64,000 nt of DNA from Shimia gijangensis (GCF_900142085.1 NZ_FQZQ01000017.1:32197-96196); one strand, 5' to 3'. Shown: positions 8,026-16,477, counted from the first letter of the stretch. The notes: a model not told the origin generated them from the letters alone. Translations and numbers: made by a program.

Positions 8026-8499
8026 ATGAAGCTTTCAACACTGACACTGGCGGCAATTATGACCGCTGGCGCAGCCATTGCAGGGCCAGTCGCCCCTGCT
8101 GATGTGGTCTTTTCCGAGGGTGCTGTTGCGGCATCTCTTTCGGGGCAACCGGGCGATGTCGCCAATGGTGCCAAGATCATGAGTTCCAAAAAGCTGGGCA
8201 ATTGTATTGCCTGTCACGAGGTCACAGCGCTCAGCGAAGCGCCGTTCCACGGCGAAGTCGGGCCCCTTCTGGATGGCGTCGGCGATCGCTGGAACCAAGC
8301 AGAACTGCGCGGCATCTTGTCGAACGCAAAGCTGACCTACGAAGGCACGGTTATGCCGGCCTATTACAAGGTTGATGGGTTCAACCGTCCGGGCAAGGCC
8401 TACACAGGCAAAGCCGCAGACGGACCGCTGGATCCACTTTTGAGCGCGCAACAAATCGAAGACGTGGTCGCATTCCTGATGACTCTGAAAGACGAGTGA
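8026..8499 (+). CDS. soxX: SoxX: monohaem cytochrome c subunit of SoxXA
   Basis: Periplasmic cytochrome of 157 residues with signal peptide (cleaved after AIA, residue 19) and one haem site CIACH (Cys60, Cys63, His64). With SoxA it forms the c-type cytochrome that oxidatively conjugates thiosulfate to the SoxY cysteine. The EGTVMPAYYK segment supplies the distal Met ligand. It is preceded by an AGGGAGG ribosome site and the operator at 7928-7947, so a promoter for soxXYZA is expected here. Confidence 0.97.
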   Translation: MKLSTLTLAAIMTAGAAIAGPVAPADVVFSEGAVAASLSGQPGDVANGAKIMSSKKLGNCIACHEVTALSEAPFHGEVGPLLDGVGDRWNQAELRGILSNAKLTYEGTVMPAYYKVDGFNRPGKAYTGKAADGPLDPLLSAQQIEDVVAFLMTLKDE

Positions 8500-8532
8500 T
8501 CCCGAGAGACTAAATTACCTAAGGAGAAACAG

Positions 8533-8949
8533 ATGGACTTCACGAGACGTGAAACTCTGGCACTCGGGGCAGGGGCGGCAGTCATGGCCGTACTTCCTTT
8601 CCAGGTGCAGGCTGCTGCGGATGACGCAATAGCAGAATTTACTGGTGGCGCCGATGTGGCGATGGGCGGCGTCGAGCTGACCGCACCTGAGATCGCAGAA
8701 AACGGCAACACCGTGCCTGTATCCGTAAGCGCCCCCGGTGCAACGGCAATCGTGATCTACGCGACCGGCAATCCGACGCCGGGCGTTGCGACCTTCAACT
8801 TTGGCCCCTTGGCCGCGTCGCAGACTGCGTCCACGCGGATCCGTCTGGCTGGCACGCAAGAAGTTGTCGCTATTGCCAAAATGGCAGACGGCAGCTTTGC
8901 CAAGGCATCGTCCACCGTCAAGGTGACCATCGGCGGCTGCGGCGGCTAA
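8533..8949 (+). CDS. soxY: SoxY: sulfur-carrier protein
   Basis: Covalent carrier of Sox intermediates. The 138-residue precursor has a Tat signal (TRRETLALG at 4-12, cleaved after VQA around residue 27) and ends in GGCGG, the flexible arm whose cysteine (Cys136) bears the thiosulfonate and sulfane groups. The Tat route fits export of a folded SoxYZ dimer, because SoxZ has no signal. An AAGGAG site precedes the start. SoxZ follows after 18 bp. Confidence 0.98.
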   Translation: MDFTRRETLALGAGAAVMAVLPFQVQAAADDAIAEFTGGADVAMGGVELTAPEIAENGNTVPVSVSAPGATAIVIYATGNPTPGVATFNFGPLAASQTASTRIRLAGTQEVVAIAKMADGSFAKASSTVKVTIGGCGG

Positions 8950-8967
8950 TCTCAGGAGTATGAAAAA

Positions 8968-9297
8968 ATGGCATCTGGTGTAAAACCCCGCGTCAAAGTC
9001 CCCAAAACAGCTGCGGCTGGTGACACAATCACCATCAAGACACTGATTTCCCACAAAATGGAATCGGGTCAGCGCAAGGACAAAGAAGGCAACGTGATCC
9101 CACGGTCGATCATCAACCGTTTCACTTGCGAATTTAACGGTCAGTCCGTGATCGATGTGACGCTCGAAGCCGCCATCTCGACCAACCCGTATTTTGAATT
9201 CGAATCCACCGTGCCAGAGGCCGGGGAATTCAAATTCACATGGTATGACGATGACGGCGACGTCTACGACACAAGCAAAAAAATCGCTATCGGCTAA
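8968..9297 (+). CDS. soxZ: SoxZ: partner of SoxY
   Basis: Protein of 109 residues with an immunoglobulin-like fold, no signal peptide, co-exported with SoxY through Tat. Typical segments are IKTLISHKMESGQRKD and FEFESTVPEAGEFKFTWYDDDG. It presents SoxY to the other Sox enzymes. A CAGGAG ribosome site is located 12 bases ahead. The gene ends 23 bp before a strong hairpin that separates soxXYZ from soxA. Confidence 0.98.
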   Translation: MASGVKPRVKVPKTAAAGDTITIKTLISHKMESGQRKDKEGNVIPRSIINRFTCEFNGQSVIDVTLEAAISTNPYFEFESTVPEAGEFKFTWYDDDGDVYDTSKKIAIG

Positions 9298-9322
9298 ACG
9301 GCCGGTGCACCCAACAATACAC

Positions 9323-9348
9323 ACCTTGTCCCAGTCGCGGGACAGGGT
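9323..9348 (+). other. Hairpin between soxZ and soxA
   Basis: A 10-bp stem (9323-9332 with 9339-9348, one G-T pair) and a 6-base loop, not followed by a T run, so not a classical terminator. Such hairpins often protect upstream mRNA from 3' exonucleases, which would raise SoxXYZ relative to SoxA. Structure is seen; role is inference. Confidence 0.6.
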
Positions 9349-9369
9349 GGACCCAAGGGAGGAAACGCG

Positions 9370-10224
9370 ATGAAATTCAAGGCAATGACAGCAATTGCCG
9401 CTTTGGTCATTTCGACGCCGTTCATGGCATCAGCGGATGCAGACGACGATCAACTGGTTGTCAACGGCGAGATTGAAATGATCACCAAAGCCCCGGCACC
9501 TGCACATTTGGCCGACGCACTGGACGAGGTGATCTCGGGCTGGCACATGCGTTCGGACGAGACACAGGAAATGCAGGCCGACGACTTTGACAACCCGGCG
9601 ATGATCTTTGTCGAACAGGCACAAGACGACTGGAACACCGTGATGGGCACCAAGGACAAGTCCTGCGCGTCCTGCCACGACAATGTCGAAGACAGCATGG
9701 CCGGCGTGCGCACAGTTTATCCAAAATGGAACGACGCCAAAGAAACCGTCTACACCATGGAAATGCAGATCAACGACTGCCTTACCGATGGGATGGGCGC
9801 CGACGCCTGGAAAAAGTCCGGCGCGAAAATGGCCCGTATGGAAGCGCTGATTTCTGTGCAATCGCGCGGCATGCCGATGAACGTGGCCATTGATGGCCCG
9901 GCAGAGGCAACGTGGGAGCAGGGCAAAGACCTGTATTACAGCCGCACCGGTCAGCTGGATCTGAGCTGTGCGTCTTGCCACGAAGAAAATTATGGCAACC
10001 GCATCCGTTCGGACCACCTTTCACAAGGGCACATCAACGGGTTCCCAGTGTACCGTCTGAAAAACTCCAAACTGACAACACCACACGGCCGTTTCAAAGG
10101 CTGCGTGCGCGACACCCGCGCCGAAACCTACAAACCGGGTTCGGCTGAGTTTATCGCTCTGGAACTCTATGTGGCCTCGCGTGGCAATGGCCTTTCGGTC
10201 GAAGCACCGTCCGTTCGCAACTAA
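9370..10224 (+). CDS. soxA: SoxA: dihaem cytochrome c, L-cysteine S-thiosulfotransferase subunit
   Basis: Catalytic subunit of SoxXA, which couples thiosulfate to SoxY. The 284-residue precursor has a signal peptide (cleaved near ASA, residue 22) and two haem motifs CASCH at 99-103 and 200-204, so it is the dihaem type of Paracoccus and Rhodovulum rather than the monohaem type. The active-site cysteine that becomes a persulfide and ligates the catalytic haem is Cys245 in FKGCVRDT. It is followed by an intrinsic terminator, ending the soxVWXYZA transcript. Confidence 0.98.
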   Translation: MKFKAMTAIAALVISTPFMASADADDDQLVVNGEIEMITKAPAPAHLADALDEVISGWHMRSDETQEMQADDFDNPAMIFVEQAQDDWNTVMGTKDKSCASCHDNVEDSMAGVRTVYPKWNDAKETVYTMEMQINDCLTDGMGADAWKKSGAKMARMEALISVQSRGMPMNVAIDGPAEATWEQGKDLYYSRTGQLDLSCASCHEENYGNRIRSDHLSQGHINGFPVYRLKNSKLTTPHGRFKGCVRDTRAETYKPGSAEFIALELYVASRGNGLSVEAPSVRN

Positions 10225-10232
10225 ACACCTTC

Positions 10233-10269
10233 AAACCCGCCCTGACCAAACGTCGGGGCGGGTTTTCTC
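10233..10269 (+). terminator. Intrinsic terminator after soxA
   Basis: GC-rich stem AAACCCGCCC / GGGGCGGGTTT with loop around CTGACCAAACGTC and a TTTT tract ending at 10266, starting 8 bp past the soxA stop. It splits the sox cluster into two transcriptional blocks; soxB has its own operator 15 bp further on. Confidence 0.85.
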
Positions 10270-10278
10270 GCTTAATAC

Positions 10279-10296
10279 AAATTCACGTTCATGAAT
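10279..10296. promoter_or_regulatory. SoxR-type operator upstream of soxB
   Basis: AAATTCA-N6-TGAAT, containing ATTC-N8-GAAT, 38 bp ahead of the soxB start and just after the soxA terminator. It is the second member of the set at soxX, soxB and soxC and implies a separate SoxR-controlled promoter for soxBCDEF. Confidence 0.7.
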
Positions 10297-10333
10297 GTCA
10301 TGAGCGCGAGACACTTAGAAAGGCGCTAAGCCC

Positions 10334-12031
10334 ATGATTTCTCGTCGTGATTTTCTTCAGGTTTCTATGGCAGCATCGGCCATGGTGGGCGCGTCCGGTT
10401 TTGGCAACTGGTCCCGTTTGGCGGCAAAACAGTCCCTCACTCAGGACGATCTGCTGCAATTTGATACCTATGGCAATGTCTCGTTGATCCACATCACCGA
10501 TATTCATGCGCAGCTAAAGCCGATCTATTTCCGCGAGCCCGAGATCAACCTTGGCGTCGGCGACGCCTTTGGCCATGTCCCGCATGTCACCGGTGCCGAT
10601 TTTCGCAAGCTTTATGGTATCGCCGACGGCTCCCCCAGCGCCTATGCGCTGACCTACAATGATTTCACCGCAATGGCCCAGACCTATGGTCGGGTCGGCG
10701 GCATGGACCGTGTGTCCACCGTGATCAATTCGATCCGCGCCGATCGGCCTGATGCCCTGTTGCTGGATGGCGGCGACACGTGGCACGGCTCTTACACCTG
10801 TCACCACACTCAAGGGCAGGATGTTGTGAACGTCATGAACGCGCTGAAACCTGACGCGATGACCTTTCACTGGGAATTCACGCTCGGCTCTGACCGCGTG
10901 AACGAGATCGTCGAAGGATTGCCGTTCGCTGCCCTGGGCCAGAACATCTTTGACGCTGAATGGGACGAACCTGCCGAACTGTTCAAGCCTTACAAATTCT
11001 TTGAGCGTGGCGGCGTCAATATCGCCGTGATCGGTCAGGCCTTTCCCTATATGCCCATCGCCAACCCGCGCTGGATGTTCCCGGAATACTCCTTTGGTAT
11101 CCGTGATGAGAACATGCAGGCCATGGTCGACGAAGTGCGCGGCATGGGCGCGGAACTGGTGGTGGTGCTGTCGCACAACGGCTTTGACGTCGATAAAAAG
11201 ATGGCGGGCAAAGTCTCTGGCATTGACGTGATCCTGTCGGGGCACACCCACGACGCTCTGCCCGAACCGGTTCTGGTCGGTGACACCATCATTGTTGCCT
11301 CTGGTTCGAACGGCAAATTCATCAGCCGCGTTGATCTGGATGTGCGCGACGGCAAGATGATGGGCTTTCAGACCAAACTGATCCCGATCTTCTCGGATGT
11401 GATCGCGCCGGACCCTGTCATCACCAAGCTGATTGATGAGCAACGCGCGCCTTACATCAATGAACTGACCGAAGTCATCGGCCAGACAGATTCGCTTCTG
11501 TATCGTCGTGGCAACTTTAACGGCACATGGGACGACCTGATTTGTCAGGCCCTGATCGAAGAGCGCGAGGCCGACATTTCCATGTCACCCGGCGTGCGGT
11601 GGGGCCCATCGATCCTGCCCGGTCAGGACATCACCCGAGAAGACATCTGGAACGTCACCTCGATGAGCTACGGCGAGGCATACCGTACTGAAATGACGGG
11701 TGAATTCATCAAGGTGATCCTTGAAGATGTGGGCGATAACCTGTTCAACGTTGACCCCTATTACCAGCAAGGCGGCGACATGGTGCGTATCGGGGGCATG
11801 GGCTACAGCATTGATGTGTTCAAGCCCCAGGGCAGCCGGATCAGCGACATGACCCTCTTGAAAACCGGTGAGTCGATTGACCCGGCCAAGACCTATCAGG
11901 TTGCGGGCTGGGCGTCGGTCAACGAAGGCACCGAAGGCCCGATGATCTGGGATGTGGTCGAGGATCACATTCGCCGCAAAGGCACTGTGCATGTTGAACC
12001 TCATGAAAATGTAAAAGTCACAGGCGCCTAA
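10334..12031 (+). CDS. soxB: SoxB: dimanganese thiosulfohydrolase
   Basis: Hydrolyses sulfate from S-thiosulfonate groups on SoxY. The 565-residue precursor (Paracoccus SoxB is of closely similar size) has a Tat signal (SRRDFLQVS at 3-11). It has the calcineurin-like metallophosphoesterase domain with ITDIHAQLKP (Asp56, His58), LLDGGDTWHGS near 156 and LSGHTHDALPEP near 305, and a C-terminal 5'-nucleotidase domain. These supply the two Mn ligands sets. Preceded by its own operator; hairpin and operator follow before soxC. Confidence 0.98.
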   Translation: MISRRDFLQVSMAASAMVGASGFGNWSRLAAKQSLTQDDLLQFDTYGNVSLIHITDIHAQLKPIYFREPEINLGVGDAFGHVPHVTGADFRKLYGIADGSPSAYALTYNDFTAMAQTYGRVGGMDRVSTVINSIRADRPDALLLDGGDTWHGSYTCHHTQGQDVVNVMNALKPDAMTFHWEFTLGSDRVNEIVEGLPFAALGQNIFDAEWDEPAELFKPYKFFERGGVNIAVIGQAFPYMPIANPRWMFPEYSFGIRDENMQAMVDEVRGMGAELVVVLSHNGFDVDKKMAGKVSGIDVILSGHTHDALPEPVLVGDTIIVASGSNGKFISRVDLDVRDGKMMGFQTKLIPIFSDVIAPDPVITKLIDEQRAPYINELTEVIGQTDSLLYRRGNFNGTWDDLICQALIEEREADISMSPGVRWGPSILPGQDITREDIWNVTSMSYGEAYRTEMTGEFIKVILEDVGDNLFNVDPYYQQGGDMVRIGGMGYSIDVFKPQGSRISDMTLLKTGESIDPAKTYQVAGWASVNEGTEGPMIWDVVEDHIRRKGTVHVEPHENVKVTGA

Positions 12032-12039
12032 GAAAATCC

Positions 12040-12059
12040 GGGCGCCTGAAAAGGCGCCC
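12040..12059 (+). other. GAAA-loop hairpin after soxB
   Basis: Stem GGGCGCCT / AGGCGCCC capped by a GAAA tetraloop, 8 bp after the soxB stop, with no T tract. It probably stabilises the soxB 3' end or pauses transcription; no direct evidence of termination. Confidence 0.6.
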
Positions 12060-12070
12060 AACCGCGACCG

Positions 12071-12097
12071 TTTGACGGGTTATTTTGGCCCGTCAAA
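12071..12097. other. Second hairpin before soxC
   Basis: Perfect 9-bp stem TTTGACGGG / CCCGTCAAA around a 9-base AT-rich loop. Its 3' arm runs into the soxC operator at 12095-12114, so folding of the RNA and binding to the DNA site involve overlapping bases. It lacks a T run and might be an attenuator or a promoter-region dyad. Confidence 0.5.
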
Positions 12098-12114
12098 TTC
12101 ACTAAGATGAATTT
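12095..12114. promoter_or_regulatory. SoxR-type operator upstream of soxC
   Basis: AAATTCA-N6-TGAATTT, 7-bp arms, containing ATTC-N8-GAAT, ending 27 bp before the soxC start. A TATAAA stretch immediately follows and could be a -10 element, which would place the operator between the promoter hexamers. Third member of the operator set. Confidence 0.7.
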
Positions 12115-12141
12115 ATAAATGTATTGAGGAGCCAGTGTCGG

Positions 12142-13419
12142 ATGACAATGAACTTCAAAGGCAAACCTTCACGCCGCGCGTTCCTGAAAGGGGCCGTTGC
12201 AGCAGGGGGCACCATGGCCAGCGCCAGCGTGGCCACCGCAGCGGGCGATCCGCTGATTACCGAAATGCAGGACTGGGCCAGTGGTCTGGGCGATGGTGTT
12301 GATGAGACGCCATATGGCCTGCCGATCAGCTATGAATCGGATGTGGTGCGCCGCAATGTGGAATGGCTGACGGCCGACACGATCTCTTCGATCAATTTCA
12401 CGCCTATTCACGCGCTGGATGGCACCATCACGCCTCAGGGCTGCGCGTTTGAACGCCACCACTCGGGTGCGATTGACATGAAGAAGGGCGATTACCGGTT
12501 GATGATCAACGGGTTGGTCGACACGCCGCTGGTCTTTACTTACGAAGACCTTGAGCGTTTTCCACGTGAGAACCGCGTCTATTTCTGCGAATGCGCGGCG
12601 AACACTGGTATGGAATGGGCCGGTGCCCAGCTGAACGGTGCACAATTCACCCATGGCATGATCCACAATATGGAGTATTCCGGCATCCCCCTGCGGACCT
12701 TGCTGGAAGAGGCTGGTCTGGACGCTGCGGGCGATCTCAAAGACAAATGGGTTTATGTTGAAGGCGCTGATGCGTCGTCAAACGGCCGCTCAATCCCGAT
12801 GGAAAAAGCGTTGGACGATGTGCTCGTGGCGTTCAAAGCCAACGGCGAGGCATTGCGTAAAGAGCACGGGTATCCAGTGCGCCTCGTCGTGCCCGGTTGG
12901 GAAGGCAACATGTGGATCAAGTGGCTGCGCCGCATTGAAGTCACGGACCAAGCCGTTGAAAGCCGCGAAGAAACCTCAAAATACACCGATACGCTGGAAG
13001 ACGGCACCAGCCGCAAATGGACATGGGTGATGGATGCCAAATCCATCGTCACGTCGCCCAGCCCGCAAGCCCCGATCAAACACGGCCATGGCCCCTTGGT
13101 CATCACCGGCCTTGCATGGTCCGGTCGCGGTGCGATCACAGGTGTGGATGTCTCAGTCGATGGTGGCAAAAACTGGCAACCCGCGCGCCTTGGCGCGCCC
13201 GGTGTCGATAAGGCGCTGACGCGCTTTTACCTCGACTACAACTGGCAGGGCGAAGAGATGTTCTTGCAGGCCCGTGCCAAAGACTCCACCGGATACGTGC
13301 AGCCGACCAAGACCGAGCTGCGCGAAACCCGCGGTGAAAACTCCATCTATCACAACAACTGTATCCAGACCTGGTGGGTCAAATCGGACGGGGAGGCTGA
13401 AAATGTCGAAGTTTCTTAA
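12142..13419 (+). CDS. soxC: SoxC: molybdoprotein subunit of sulfane dehydrogenase
   Basis: Catalytic subunit of SoxCD, which removes six electrons from SoxY-bound sulfane sulfur. The 425-residue precursor carries a Tat signal (SRRAFLKGA) and the sulfite-oxidase fold. The Mo-pterin cysteine is expected in CECAANTGMEW, Cys151 by alignment with ECAAN of the family, and the C-terminal Mo-co dimerisation domain includes the GVDVSVDGGKNW segment. ATG at 12142 has an AGGAG site 10 bases upstream; a TTG at 12124 is the only earlier alternative. The stop lies 17 bp inside soxD. Confidence 0.97.
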   Translation: MTMNFKGKPSRRAFLKGAVAAGGTMASASVATAAGDPLITEMQDWASGLGDGVDETPYGLPISYESDVVRRNVEWLTADTISSINFTPIHALDGTITPQGCAFERHHSGAIDMKKGDYRLMINGLVDTPLVFTYEDLERFPRENRVYFCECAANTGMEWAGAQLNGAQFTHGMIHNMEYSGIPLRTLLEEAGLDAAGDLKDKWVYVEGADASSNGRSIPMEKALDDVLVAFKANGEALRKEHGYPVRLVVPGWEGNMWIKWLRRIEVTDQAVESREETSKYTDTLEDGTSRKWTWVMDAKSIVTSPSPQAPIKHGHGPLVITGLAWSGRGAITGVDVSVDGGKNWQPARLGAPGVDKALTRFYLDYNWQGEEMFLQARAKDSTGYVQPTKTELRETRGENSIYHNNCIQTWWVKSDGEAENVEVS

Positions 13420-14449
13420 GCTGGTCGCAGGCACAACGCTTGCCACGTCCCTGATTGCCGCCCCTGTCTGGGCCGAAAAATTCGGGTTAGGCCGCGCCGC
13501 TTTGCCCGAAGAAATCGCGGCCTGGGACAAGGACGTTGCACCCGATGGCACGGGTCTGCCTGCGGGCTCTGGGGACGTTCTGACCGGTGAAGAAGTGTTC
13601 GCCGACAACTGTGCAATCTGCCATGGCGATTTCGCAGAAGGTGTTGATAACTGGCCCAAACTGGCCGGTGGTGACGGCACGCTGGCGGACAAGGACCCGC
13701 TGAAAACCGTGGGCTCTTACTGGCCATATCTGTCGACCACATGGGACTATGTGAACCGCTCCATGCCCTTTGGTTCGGCCCAAACCATGTCGACCGATGA
13801 TGTCTATGCCATCGTTGCCTACATCCTTTATTCGAACGATCTCGTGGACGAAGACTTTGTCCTTTCAGACGAAAACTTCCTCGACGTGGAAATGCCCAAC
13901 GCGGGCGGCTTCATCATTGATGACCGTGAAACGTCCGAGGCGCATTTCTGGAAGCCCGAGCCTTGCATGAAAAACTGCAAAGACACGGTCGAGATCACCA
14001 TGCGCGCAGCCGTCCTGGACGTGACCCCGGACGAGGGTGGTACCCAAGAAGCCACCACCCCAGCCGAGGAGGCGGCTGCCGCTCCTACACCCGCCGAAGA
14101 AGCCCCTGTTGCAGAGGCGGCGCTTGATCCAGAAGCGGTCAAAAAAGGCGAGAAGGTCTTTAAAAAGTGCAAGGCCTGCCATCAGGTGGGCGACACAGCC
14201 AAAAACAAGACCGGCCCAACTTTGAATGGCATCGTGGGAGCTTCGGTGGGCGCGCGTGATGGGTTTAAGTATTCTAAGCCTATGAAAGCGCTTGCAGACT
14301 CTGGCGCTGTATGGAGCGAAGAAGAACTGGCCGCCTTCCTTGCCAAGCCCAAGAAATATCTCAAAGGCACCAAAATGTCCTTTGTGGGCCTCAAGAAAGA
14401 AACAGATATCGTGGCTGTGACAACCTACCTGAAAAGCTTTCAGGAGTAA
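13403..14449 (+). CDS. soxD: SoxD: dihaem cytochrome c subunit of sulfane dehydrogenase
   Basis: Electron-accepting partner of SoxC, 348 residues. Signal peptide ends near VWA (residue 24). Two haem motifs, CAICH (70-74) and CKACH (256-260), lie in two cytochrome domains joined by an Ala/Pro/Glu-rich linker at about 212-240. The C-terminal domain resembles mitochondrial cytochrome c and the N-terminal half of the next protein, SoxE. The start overlaps soxC by 17 bp and has a GGGGAGG site. The frame is open further upstream but that part lies in soxC. Confidence 0.97.
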   Translation: MSKFLKLVAGTTLATSLIAAPVWAEKFGLGRAALPEEIAAWDKDVAPDGTGLPAGSGDVLTGEEVFADNCAICHGDFAEGVDNWPKLAGGDGTLADKDPLKTVGSYWPYLSTTWDYVNRSMPFGSAQTMSTDDVYAIVAYILYSNDLVDEDFVLSDENFLDVEMPNAGGFIIDDRETSEAHFWKPEPCMKNCKDTVEITMRAAVLDVTPDEGGTQEATTPAEEAAAAPTPAEEAPVAEAALDPEAVKKGEKVFKKCKACHQVGDTAKNKTGPTLNGIVGASVGARDGFKYSKPMKALADSGAVWSEEELAAFLAKPKKYLKGTKMSFVGLKKETDIVAVTTYLKSFQE

Positions 14450-14455
14450 GCAGGC

Positions 14456-15166
14456 ATGCGCACCGCAGCATGGGTCATATCACTTTGGGCGGTCCTCTCG
14501 GGGGCCGCCGTTTGTGAAGAAACGGCCGCCGCTATTGGCGACGCTGAGCGTGGGCAGAAGATGTTCAAACGCTGCCAGTCCTGTCATGAACTTGGCGAAG
14601 GGGCAGAACACAAGGTCGGCCCGCATCTGAATGGCATTTTCTTTCGTCCAGCGGCCACATTCAGCGACTACAAATATTCCAAAGGTATGTTCGCCGCACG
14701 TGAGGGCGGTCTGGTCTGGGACATTGACGGCCTTTCCCGTTTCCTTGAGGCCCCGAAAAAGACCGTTCCACACACCAAGATGAGCTTTAAGGGCATGCCC
14801 AAAGAGCAGGATCGCAATGACCTTCTGGCCTATTTGCGTGTCTTCTCGGACAATCCCCAAAACATTCCCGAGGCCGCACCCACCGCCCGCAAGGTCGAGG
14901 TTGTGTTGTCGCCCGAAATTCTGGCGATTGTGGGCGATCCGGAATATGGTGAGTACCTCGCAGCGGAATGTACCACCTGTCATCAGGCAGACGGGGGTAA
15001 TGACGGCATCCCAACGATCACGCATTGGCCGACCGAATCCTTCGTGATCGCCATGCATGCCTACAAAGAAAAACAACGACCGCATCCTGTGATGCAGATG
15101 ATGGCGGGCCGGCTTTCGGATGAAGAGATTGCTGCCCTTGCCGCCTATTTTGAGATTTTGGAGTAA
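14456..15166 (+). CDS. soxE: SoxE: dihaem c-type cytochrome
   Basis: Periplasmic cytochrome of 236 residues with signal peptide (cleaved near residue 20) and haem motifs CQSCH (40-44) and CTTCH (172-176). Residues 28-128 are clearly homologous to the C-terminal domain of SoxD (shared GPxLNGI, YSKxM, TKMSFxG elements). Residues 145-236 resemble the haem subunit of flavocytochrome c sulfide dehydrogenase. With SoxF it would form the FCSD-like pair. Only 6 bp after soxD and 29 bp before soxF. Confidence 0.93.
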   Translation: MRTAAWVISLWAVLSGAAVCEETAAAIGDAERGQKMFKRCQSCHELGEGAEHKVGPHLNGIFFRPAATFSDYKYSKGMFAAREGGLVWDIDGLSRFLEAPKKTVPHTKMSFKGMPKEQDRNDLLAYLRVFSDNPQNIPEAAPTARKVEVVLSPEILAIVGDPEYGEYLAAECTTCHQADGGNDGIPTITHWPTESFVIAMHAYKEKQRPHPVMQMMAGRLSDEEIAALAAYFEILE

Positions 15167-15195
15167 ACGCGCATTTGATCCGGGGAGGATAAGAT

Positions 15196-16458
15196 ATGAC
15201 TTTGAACAGACGTAACTTTATTGGGGCAGGGGTTGTGACGGCTGCCAGCCTTGCGGCACCGATGGTGCTTGGCGCAGGCAAGCCCCGCGTCGTTGTGATC
15301 GGCGGTGGCCCCGGTGGCGCCACAGCCGCGAAATACATCGCCAAAGGGTCTAAGGGCGCGATTGATGTCACCTTGGTGGAACCATCCCGCACCTATTACA
15401 CCTGTTTCTTTTCCAACCTCTACATCGGTGGTTTCCGCACCTTGTCCAGCATCGCGCACAGCTATGGAACGCTGGCGTCGAAATACGGCGTCAACGTCGT
15501 GCATGACTGGGCCGTGGGCATCGACCGCGACGCCAAAACCGTGACTTTGGCCGGGGGTGCCGCGTTGTCTTATGATCGTTTGGTGTTGTCTCCGGGGATC
15601 GATTTTGTCGATGGCTCTGTGCCCGGCTGGGATCTGACCAAGCAAAACAAAATGCCCCACGCCTATAAGGCCGGATCGCAAACCGAATTGCTCAAGGCCC
15701 AGATCGAAGCCATGCCCCAAGGCGGCACCTTTGCCATGGTCGCCCCCCCCAACCCGTACCGCTGCCCACCCGGGCCTTACGAGCGGATTTCGATGGTGGC
15801 GCATGTTCTGAAGGAAAAGAATCCGACCGCCAAAATTATCGTCGCTGACCCCAAGCCCAAATTTTCCAAAATGGGCCTGTTTCAGGAAGGCTGGGCCGAT
15901 CACTATGAAGGTATGATTGACTGGATCGGGTCCGACTTTGGCGGAGACAACGTCGAAGTGAACGCCGATGAAATGACCGTCAGCATCGACGGCGAAGTCA
16001 CCAAGGTGGATGCCTGCAATGTCATTCCGGGCATGAAAGCCGGACGTATCTGCGAGATGGCCGGTGTGACTGAAGGCAATTGGGCACCGGTAAACGGCCA
16101 TACGATGCAAAGCCGCATAGATGAAAACATCCACATTCTGGGCGATTCCGCGGCGCAAGGTGACATGCCGAAATCGGGGTTCGCGGCCAACTCGCAAGCC
16201 AAGGTCGCCGCCATGGCCATTCGCGGAGCGCTGACCGGTTCCAAAGTGTTCCCGGCCAAATTCTCGAACACCTGCTGGTCGCTAATCGATACCGACAATG
16301 GTGTCAAAGTTGGCGCGACCTACGAGGCCACCGACGAAAAGATTGCCAAGATTGACGGCTTCATTTCACAAACCGGCGAAGACGCGGATCTGCGAAAGGC
16401 CACGTTCGAAGAATCCGTTGGCTGGTACGCGGGCATCACCTCGGACATGTTCACCTGA
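15196..16458 (+). CDS. soxF: SoxF: flavoprotein related to sulfide dehydrogenase (FCSD)
   Basis: FAD protein of 420 residues with a Tat-like signal (NRRNFIGAG at 4-12) and an ADP-binding site VVVIGGGPGG at 32-41. YYTC (Cys70) aligns with the cysteine that covalently holds FAD in FccB, and Cys190 (YRCPPGP) plus Cys360 (SNTCWS) correspond to its redox disulfide. All residues expected for sulfide oxidation are therefore present. The FCSD C-terminal domain follows. Last gene of the sox cluster, closed by a strong terminator. Confidence 0.95.
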   Translation: MTLNRRNFIGAGVVTAASLAAPMVLGAGKPRVVVIGGGPGGATAAKYIAKGSKGAIDVTLVEPSRTYYTCFFSNLYIGGFRTLSSIAHSYGTLASKYGVNVVHDWAVGIDRDAKTVTLAGGAALSYDRLVLSPGIDFVDGSVPGWDLTKQNKMPHAYKAGSQTELLKAQIEAMPQGGTFAMVAPPNPYRCPPGPYERISMVAHVLKEKNPTAKIIVADPKPKFSKMGLFQEGWADHYEGMIDWIGSDFGGDNVEVNADEMTVSIDGEVTKVDACNVIPGMKAGRICEMAGVTEGNWAPVNGHTMQSRIDENIHILGDSAAQGDMPKSGFAANSQAKVAAMAIRGALTGSKVFPAKFSNTCWSLIDTDNGVKVGATYEATDEKIAKIDGFISQTGEDADLRKATFEESVGWYAGITSDMFT

Positions 16459-16477
16459 TCTTATCGAAAGTATTTCG

